Source: Venturia oleaginea
Taxonomy: Eukaryota > Ascomycota > Dothideomycetes > Venturiales > Venturiaceae
Reading direction: 5' to 3'
NCBI GenBank assembly: GCA_013176395.1
Contig: JABMLP010000004.1
Span: 434,001 to 498,000 of the forward strand
Length of the DNA: 64,000 nt
Shown here in pieces: positions 57,544 through 64,000 of this stretch. Under the pieces are notes generated by a model. The model searched no databases, was not told the origin of the DNA, and saw nothing but the letters and a program-made list of their open reading frames with translations. A program made the position numbers and the translations under genes. Position 1 is the first letter of the stretch; each line of letters starts with the position of its first letter.

Positions 57544-58599
57544 ATGAGACGCAAGCAAATTGCCGCATTGCTAGCCGCGAGCTTCACCTCCATCCTCCTG
57601 TTCGGTCTCTTCTACGCCTACCCAGCTCAGAATATACCTTCTTTCCTCCCGCAATCCTTGAATTCTTGCGTACGAATTCCAGCACCGCCAGTACGCAATC
57701 AATCCGAACCTGAAATCGAGAGGAGAGCCTATGCAACCTTACTCACCACACGAATCACCGATTCCGATCAGGAAGATCTTTACTTCACCGCCGTTCGCGT
57801 GCTCAGCTATCAACTTCTTCACCAACCAGAAACGCGCAGCAGCCTCTCTATCCCATTCGTCGTCTTCGTCACGCCTCATGTCTCTGCCGAAAAGCGAGCT
57901 ATTCTCGCCGACGAAGGCGCCACAGTCGTCACCCTGGATCTGCTTGAGCCAGAAACACAGTGGGTGAATCCAGGCGAAAAGCGTTTCATCGATCAATTCA
58001 CCAAACTCCGTCTTTTCGAGCAAACGCAATATGAGCAGATTCTTTATCTAGATGCCGATATGCTTCTGACGCGTTCACTCGATGCTATATGGGACGAACC
58101 TGAGTCTCAACAGATTTTCGCAACGCAACCAGGATTGACATCTTGGTCTGATCTACGCATTTCGGGAACATCACCACCGTGTACCTACTCCATCGTCGGC
58201 GTCAGCGATACAGGCGGTCCGGAACACTCCTTCCCACCCCCCTCTAACCTCGACATGAACGGCGGATTCATGCTTCTTCGTCCATCAATTCCACTGTTTG
58301 AGTACTATGTTTCCATTCTCAACACACCAAACTCTTTCGAATCGAATCTGATGGAACAGGCGCTGCTTAATCATGCGCATAGGCGTGATGGGAGGATGCC
58401 TTGGCAGAAGTTTAAGCCAGGGAAGTGGAGTGTGAATTGGCCCAGATGGAGAGATATCAAGGGAGGAGCGGCGACGTTGCATGATAAGTTTTGGGATGGG
58501 GGGAATGAGGCATGGGTTGAACGGGTGCTGGTGGAGAGGTGGTGGAGGGTTCAGGGGAAGATGGAGGGGTTTTGGTTTGCAAGGGGAAGTAACAATTGA
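57544..58599 (+). CDS. Glycosyltransferase family 8 (glycogenin-like) membrane protein
   Basis: A single exon of 351 residues from ATG 57544. Residues 4-27 (KQIAALLAASFTSILLFGLF) form a signal anchor, making a type II Golgi/ER protein. The catalytic domain has RAYATLLTTRITDSDQEDLY, IPFVVFVTPHVSAEKRAIL, FIDQFTKLRLFEQTQYEQIL and the metal-binding LYLDADMLLTRSLDAIWDEP with its DAD motif; then LDMNGGFMLLRPSIPLFEYY and a C-terminal HDKFWD with the conserved His. Family members transfer sugar from UDP-sugar with retention; the acceptor here is unknown. It differs from true glycogenin in its membrane anchor. The frame is open upstream but only from a non-ATG codon. Confidence 0.9.
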   Translation: MRRKQIAALLAASFTSILLFGLFYAYPAQNIPSFLPQSLNSCVRIPAPPVRNQSEPEIERRAYATLLTTRITDSDQEDLYFTAVRVLSYQLLHQPETRSSLSIPFVVFVTPHVSAEKRAILADEGATVVTLDLLEPETQWVNPGEKRFIDQFTKLRLFEQTQYEQILYLDADMLLTRSLDAIWDEPESQQIFATQPGLTSWSDLRISGTSPPCTYSIVGVSDTGGPEHSFPPPSNLDMNGGFMLLRPSIPLFEYYVSILNTPNSFESNLMEQALLNHAHRRDGRMPWQKFKPGKWSVNWPRWRDIKGGAATLHDKFWDGGNEAWVERVLVERWWRVQGKMEGFWFARGSNN

Positions 58600-60246
58600 A
58601 TTGTCGTGAATCGGTATGAAAGCCAATTGAGCGCCCGTAATACTCAAGCATGCAGTTTCCAGGTATCTGACCAATTTCAATGTCCATGTCCACAGCCATT
58701 GCCTTGGCTTACTGCGTTAAAGCGTTCTAGCTAACACGAACAGATCCCACCCGATTTGTTGCCGCCGTTTTACGATCCTCATGACCTCCGTATCAAAAAA
58801 CACCCGAAAGACAGGGATACTTCTGCACTACGCTCCTGCCTCTTATCCCTAACCACACTGAGGGCAGGGTCCGGTCTGCTTGCAAGCCGATATGCATTGG
58901 GCGTATGCATCCGGCTGTGTGCTTGGGTTGAACTTCTTATCGCATGACCTGACGCGAGCAGAATAGGGAACACCGCTTCCTTGTCGTTTCTCGAGTTGGT
59001 AAGAAGGATGGGGCGGGTTGGATTTGATATCGTGGGTATCGGGAGAGATAAGATTTGCTCTCGCTTCTTTGATAGATACGCTCGAGCAGTCCCTTGTACT
59101 CTACGCGCTGTCTCGAAGTCAGTTGACCGAAAAATCACAATGTTTTGATGTGAAGGACTTGGAGCAAACGATCAACACAGTGTATTTCTTTTTACGATCT
59201 ACCACTCGTTTAGTTTATCTTTCTACGGAGGAGGACAATTTTCTACCGAGGAGGATAATCGGGCCTTCCAATCGAATCCTAGACCTATCCTCCTCTTTCG
59301 AGTTATAATAACTCGTTCCTCGACTTTCCTTTCCGGGGGAGAGGGTCTGACAGCTCAGTACAAACCATCGGCCCAGCGTAACATTTCAAGGAGATTTACG
59401 GAAATCTAAACAATTAAGAAGAGCTAGCGTCTTAGGCAACTCAAATTCTCTACATTTGCTGCAACGACGATTGGGTATGCGATTTTGAGGGCTGAGATAC
59501 CGACACGTTCAGGATTCGAGATTTTCTGTCAAGTCGGACGAAAAGGATGTTTATTAGATACTCGGTTTGCTCCAACAAGGACAGATAAGTGCTCCTGATC
59601 ATCTGCGTTACGTAGTGTTGTTTCAGCCTCGCGGAATAAAGCGTTCTAGCCAGAAATACACCCACAAAATCTGGGATTTAGCGGCTTTCGTTACAACTGT
59701 CTTAATCATCTAGGTTGCGAGTACTGTCGGGACAACTCGACTGGGTGTAGGATACATATTGAGCGAATGAGAGAAAGCTTTGGTAAAACTAATTCGAAGT
59801 ACATTCCCTAAAAATAAACAAATGTATGATCTGATTTGCTCGATGATGCAAGAACACTCGTGAAGAAAGCGAGCTTATAAGTGCATGATCTTGAACCCGA
59901 AGATACAGGTCTTATATCTTGTCAAGATAGGCTTTCTGGACTTCGCATAGAAGAATGCTAATAGATACGGGAATAATGGTAGGCTTCAACAAGGATTGCG
60001 AAGCACTGGGTAGGTTCAAGCCCCCCAGTTCCTACGACGCCATCCGTAGGCAATTGAGGACCCTCTGACAGGCAGAGTGAGATAGAGTCATGATTTTGAA
60101 GGCCACAGTGAGCCCAATAGATACCGATATCGATAAGTTCCATCCTACGCATGACTTCGCGGCACCCGACAGTCAGAGGCAAACGATTAAGCTTGCCTTT
60201 CCAGGGCCTAGGCAGCTATCGTAAATAACGAAAAAATCAGTTAGAG
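58600..60246. other. Gene-poor stretch
   Basis: No recognised coding region or RNA gene. Frames here are short and unconserved. Confidence 0.4.
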
Positions 60247-60645
60247 ATGGCGGCCTCCTTCAGCTGCTGCATTGAAAAGGGGATGCCTCAAGTGAAAGGA
60301 GCAGCCGCGAACCTCTTGTGTGGCGTTCGGTATCTGAAACAGAGGCGTCTGGAAGATCTGATTCGCTCGATGATGGTATCCAACCAGACGTGGAGGCCAG
60401 TCTTTCTTCAAGAAGATGTCCGTGAAGCCTGGAATCCAAAAATAGAGAGAGGGAAGACTAGATTGATGAAGGCTGCTGGCTCTGGACTAGAGCTTTTCGG
60501 GCATCGATTGCACTATATAGAGGGGAAAGAGAAGATTATCAATCTCCCCGATAAGCAATTCTCGAAAGATGCGAGACAAAGCCTGAATACTTGTCGCGAT
60601 GATTTGTCAAAGATTCGAGATGAAATGATAATGGAAGAAGTGTAG
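60247..60645 (+). CDS. Small hypothetical protein
   Basis: An ATG-initiated frame of 132 residues (MAASFSCCIEKGMPQVKG) ends at TAG 60643-60645. It is charged and mostly helical in appearance (KQRRLEDLIRSMMVSNQTW, KERKI-like segments, DDLSKIRDEMIMEEV at the end) with a Cys-Cys pair near the start. I recognise no family, and chance cannot be excluded. No intron signals are needed. Confidence 0.35.
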   Translation: MAASFSCCIEKGMPQVKGAAANLLCGVRYLKQRRLEDLIRSMMVSNQTWRPVFLQEDVREAWNPKIERGKTRLMKAAGSGLELFGHRLHYIEGKEKIINLPDKQFSKDARQSLNTCRDDLSKIRDEMIMEEV

Positions 60646-60772
60646 TAATAATGGAAGCGAGATCAGAGAAGAGAGAAACTGTACGTGAAATAAACGAGCG
60701 CTAGATGCGGCTAAATCCCGCTTTTCCTCTATCCACTTCATGTCAACACCAACAATCTTGATGCTTTTCATT

Positions 60773-60870
60773 ATTTGTGCGCGAAGGTATTTGTGCGCGA
60801 AGGTATTTGTGCGCGAAGGTATTTGTGCGCGAAGGTATTTGTGCGCGAAGGTATATGTGCGCGAAGGTAT
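60773..60870 (+). repeat. 16-bp minisatellite, six copies
   Basis: The unit ATTTGTGCGCGAAGGT repeats with GTGCGCG at 60777, 60793, 60809, 60825, 60841 and 60857, exactly 16 bp apart; the last unit has one T-to-A change. Each unit contains the GCGC palindrome. No coding role is evident, although plus frames stay open through it. Confidence 0.97.
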
Positions 60871-61268
60871 TCGTTCTCGGTCGGCTCTCAAACCATCTCC
60901 TGCGTCCAGCGTAAAAAATCCCTGGTTCATGCATGTTTTGATTCCAAGGGGCAAAGTCCGATTGTGTAGCGCTTTTGTCCGTAAACCCAGTTCAGATTGG
61001 TTGTGTTTGAGCCGCCACAGCGCCCTACAAAGCCACGATGCGAGTACCAGAATATTTCACCATTCGCTGGTTGGCAGTGAAACTCCGTTGAGCATGAAGT
61101 CCCCTATCATGAATACGGAGCAAGGCTGTATTTACGAGGGCTTGTCCCCCGCCTTGCTTTTACCGAATCTCTCATTCTCGATGTATCTCTTGGATAGAAG
61201 AGCCTTTAAGATATCTTAATAGCGACAGACTACTAGCACTCTTCATTTTGACGGCCCTTTCCCTCGCA

Positions 61269-63264
61269 ATGTCGACGCTCCAAACCTTGGAAGGATTTTG
61301 GATCAATTGGAGTCATGGGTACTACCGAGGAGCAACTCTAACCCTTCCTCAGCAAACGGCCGGCATACTTGCAGCATTTCTGGCCCTCTATGTCTCCTTC
61401 GCAGGAGGTATGTTCTGGAAAATCCTAGCATTTGCGATTCACCAACTGAGCACAACACATCCTTCAACAACCAAAGACTGGCTCCATCATCAAAAACAAG
61501 TTTTGCTGAAGAACAACGGATCTGGCTCTGGAAGAGCTGCATATGTCTTCATGAAGCTCCCGTTCGAAACAAGCTCGTCGAAGTCCTCGTTCAAGACTAT
61601 CATGCGATGTTTTCCTCTGGCGTTGTTGGCTCTTACCACGCTGGTTGTGTTTAGCGTTGCCGGCATTTTCACATCTGCGATTACCAAAACGTTAGGGAAT
61701 TCGACTTTAGTTTTTGGTCCTCAATGCGGTGGATTTTTCCTCAAGATGGAGAACGGAAAGATCGACGATCAATTCATCGGCAAACAACTAGGCGATACGA
61801 AAGATGCAGCACAATACGTCAATCAGTGCTACCAGAATAGCACATCAAGACTAGCTTGTCAGAGCTACGTCCGACCGAGCCTCAGTTTTAGCACAAACGA
61901 GAACGCGTCTTGTCCCTTCGCTCCGGGGACCTGTAGAATGGGAGATACTGCGGCCTTTTCGATGGATACAGGATTGCTCGATTCCCATGCAGACTTCGGA
62001 ATCAACGTGCCACCCGAAAACAGAGTTTTATTTCGAAGAATGGTAACATGTGCACCCATTATCGCTGCAACATTCGCAGAGATGCGCAACGACAGTATTG
62101 TTGGCGAAACTCTCTTTGTCAATGCGGGACCTTACCTAGGTCAGAATTGGACATTTTCCTACATTATGCGATCACAGCTTGATGGATTCGGATATTCGTT
62201 AGAGTAAGGACTGCGCTTTTTCCCTTTGTATGAAGATCTGGGCTAAGAAAAAGCAGCTCCGTGTACTCGACCAACAAACTTGGTGGCGACGCATTGTCGA
62301 AATGGGAGCCTATTCCCAAGCTCAACAGAACCGATGCAGACGTTACCTTATTATACCTCGCCCACAACGGTATGACATACCTTTCACCAAGCAACGATCC
62401 CTGGATAAAGGCCAGCGATCCGCTTAATGGCACCGATTCGTTCTATGGAAATCCATTGACAAGTCTGATGGGCTGCATTGACCAATACCAGATTTGCGAT
62501 CCAAACAGATCGAGGGAAAAAGGTTGTTCCAAGCTCGGGAGCATGTTGCAAGTTCTCGGTGCAAATCTTGGATTGAATCTCCATCAATCGGCAACTGCGG
62601 GACGATTCATGGAGACAGGGTATGATCGATCGATGTACATGTCAGTGAAAGGAAGAGATGCATATGCGTTAAACGGTAGGATCGTTAGGACTCAAACATC
62701 TCTTGCCATATTCTGACCTTCATCCTAGCTCAAGATCGCGCATATGGCAACATTCAACAATCCCTACCAAACAACCAATGGCAAAAAGAGGTTTCCCTCT
62801 GGTTCTCCACCTCTCTAGCAAAAGAGCAGGCATGGGCCGTAGAATGGGCCACAGCCCCGAAAAACGTCGATACCTCCAAGGGTCGCGTCGAAACCCATCC
62901 CTTCATAACAAAAGAATCAAAAGAGCAATGTCTGACCCAGCTCGTCCGCACTACCGGTGGCCACGTCAATTTCTCCGTCCTAGGCCTAATCATTATCCTT
63001 GCTATTGGTGGATTGATCATTGTCATTGGGTTGTCGATTGATACGCTTGTCGGGTGGATGAGGACTCGTAGTGGAAAGTTTAAGAAGGAGCAATGGGAGG
63101 TTGAAGAGACTTTGGAGTTGCATCGAGCGGCGTATGAGGCGATGGGTTTTGGGACTGAGGGTGAGCTGCCGCCGAGTACTATATTATCGAGAGGGACGAC
63201 GCTCGCGGAGAAGGCGGAGACCATTGCATTTATTCCTGGTGATGACAGAAGTGGAGAGGAGTGA
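61269..63264 (+). CDS. Fungal multi-pass membrane protein, unknown function
   Basis: Exons 61269-62203, 62248-62675 and 62729-63264 give 632 residues; introns are 44 and 53 bp. The start MSTLQTLEGFWINWSHG leads to a first membrane helix (TAGILAAFLALYVSFAGGMF), then LALLALTTLVVFSVAGIFTS, a long extracytoplasmic region of about 350 residues with many cysteines and N-glycosylation sites (NQCYQNSTSRLACQSY, ENASCPFAPGTC), and a last helix at about residue 540 (NFSVLGLIIILAIGGLIIVI). A charged cytosolic tail follows. This layout matches a large lineage-expanded family of fungal membrane proteins that I know only as uncharacterised. Role and substrate are unknown. The ATG at 61269 is the first in frame. 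Confidence 0.85.
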
Positions 63265-63532
63265 ATGGGAGATGATCATGTCAAAACTTTGATGGCGGGC
63301 GCGCGATTGTTTCTCGATATATTATGTTGAAGATGCTTCTCACACAATGGATTCCAAAATTCGTACACGACATTCCTGGATTTGTTCATGATTGGAATTG
63401 GCGAGTTACGAACATTTTTTCCGTTGGGCGAAGTCCGACACGATGCTATTGAGAGCCTGGGGTGTCACATCGCTCAAGGGTCGCCCCGCTAGGCCTCTGT
63501 TGATTTCCCTGAAGGCGTCTTGACCATTTCTG
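63265..63532. other. Intergenic, converging 3' ends
   Basis: It lies between the stop of the membrane protein and the stop of the unknown gene at the window edge. No gene is seen. Confidence 0.4.
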
Positions 63533-64000
63533 TTAAGATCTGTGTGATCCAGACTCACGAATAGCTCTTAACCTCCGTGCCTCTTCCTTGACCATCTGCC
63601 ACGACCTATACTCGAACAGCTCGGAGACCGAAGATTTCAACCCTGAGCCACCTTCTGTGATGTACGCACCCTTGCCTCGTTGAAGTACAACCATCATCTC
63701 TCGACGCTGTAGCGGCTGTCGATTGCGGATCCAATCCGGCGCATTGTTGTCGAAGACCTCGCGCTTCTTCGGATCAAGAATGACGTTTTTGTGACCAACA
63801 TACTCCCTTTTGGCAACAAAAATCTCCACCTCAGCTCCCGTGAGGTATTTGTCTCGTTGCTGGATGATGGAGGACCAAGTGGTTGGTTGCGAATCGCGAG
63901 AGAAACTTTGAAACCCAATCCGGACACGCGTGAATGTGAAGGTTTCAGTATTGTCTATCAAGTAACGAAGTTGCTTCCAACCACATCCCGCTCGCACTTG
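63533..64000 (-). CDS. Unknown protein, 3' part, runs off the window
   Basis: An open minus-strand frame enters from the right edge and ends at 63533. The visible 154 or so residues read CGWKQLRYLIDNTETFTFTR, VRIGFQSFSRDSQPTTWSSI, LTGAEVEIFVAKREYVGHKN, and end with RSWQMVKEEARRLRAIRESG. It is basic and mixed alpha/beta in appearance with no signature I recognise. The start lies outside, and no intron is needed within the visible part. Confidence 0.55.
   Translation of the reverse strand, partial: QVRAGCGWKQLRYLIDNTETFTFTRVRIGFQSFSRDSQPTTWSSIIQQRDKYLTGAEVEIFVAKREYVGHKNVILDPKKREVFDNNAPDWIRNRQPLQRREMMVVLQRGKGAYITEGGSGLKSSVSELFEYRSWQMVKEEARRLRAIRESGSHRS

Noticed and set aside
60740..60970. Open frames across the 16-bp minisatellite
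   Set aside because: They arise from the repeat itself (VREGICARRY-type repeats) with no start context or conserved flank.
1..64000. rRNA genes, CRISPR arrays, secondary-metabolite synthases, viral genes
   Set aside because: No matching motif or structure was found on either strand.

Overview
The window is nuclear DNA from a filamentous ascomycete (Pezizomycotina). The reasons are short introns of about 39-125 bp with GT-AG (once GC-AG) borders and CTAAC-type branch sites, gene families that are fungal, and fungal Tc1/mariner and DUF3435-type mobile-element relics. A leotiomycete is my best guess from the look of the proteins, but this is inference. Intact genes are conserved housekeeping genes; they are separated by gene-poor stretches with decayed genes and transposon remains. 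Unless stated otherwise, starts are first in-frame ATG codons, and exon joins were read by eye from splice signals and reading frame.

Layout. 1-7.3 kb is gene-poor: one candidate small secreted cysteine-rich protein (exon 1 at 1267-1473, minus), a decayed HD-domain gene (about 5.4-6.0 kb) and a decayed CCHC zinc-knuckle gene (about 6.95-7.26 kb). 7.7-9.6 kb holds a Tcp11/SOK1-type gene. 9.7-13.9 kb is gene-free. 13.9-25.8 kb is the dense core: choline-phosphate cytidylyltransferase, PP2C phosphatase, an FMN-dependent 2-hydroxyacid dehydrogenase with an in-frame TGA, a cytochrome c/c1 heme lyase, mevalonate diphosphate decarboxylase and a Siw14-like phosphatase. A 1.29-kb Tc1/mariner copy with intact inverted repeats lies at 26.55-27.84 kb. 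28.3-36.3 kb carries a DUF3984-like protein, an acidic unknown protein and an MHYT-domain membrane protein.

37.9-38.73 kb is the oddest stretch: four minus-strand copies of a tRNA-like unit of about 140 bp, with D-arm, T-arm and acceptor sequences but an enlarged interior. 39.3-41.7 kb has a divergent mitochondrial pair (QCR7 and an NAD-type carrier). 43.3-50 kb is a graveyard: a DUF3435/FluG-type tyrosine-recombinase relic with C2H2 residues, a second Tc1/mariner relic, a coiled-coil/membrane gene fragment and a truncated HET domain. 52.3-64 kb has an Aim6-like phosphodiesterase, an Asn/Gln-rich protein with a decayed 3' end, a decayed F-box-like gene, a family 8 glycosyltransferase, a 16-bp minisatellite, a large fungal membrane protein and the 3' part of an unknown gene at the right edge.

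Functional links. Several products act in or near mitochondrial respiration (the heme lyase, QCR7, the NAD-type carrier, perhaps Aim6) and in membrane lipid or sterol supply (PCT1, MVD1). I see no operon-like logic, secondary-metabolite cluster, CRISPR array, rRNA gene or clear canonical tRNA gene. No complete undescribed system is proven; the tRNA-like cluster and the DUF3435 relic are the best leads.
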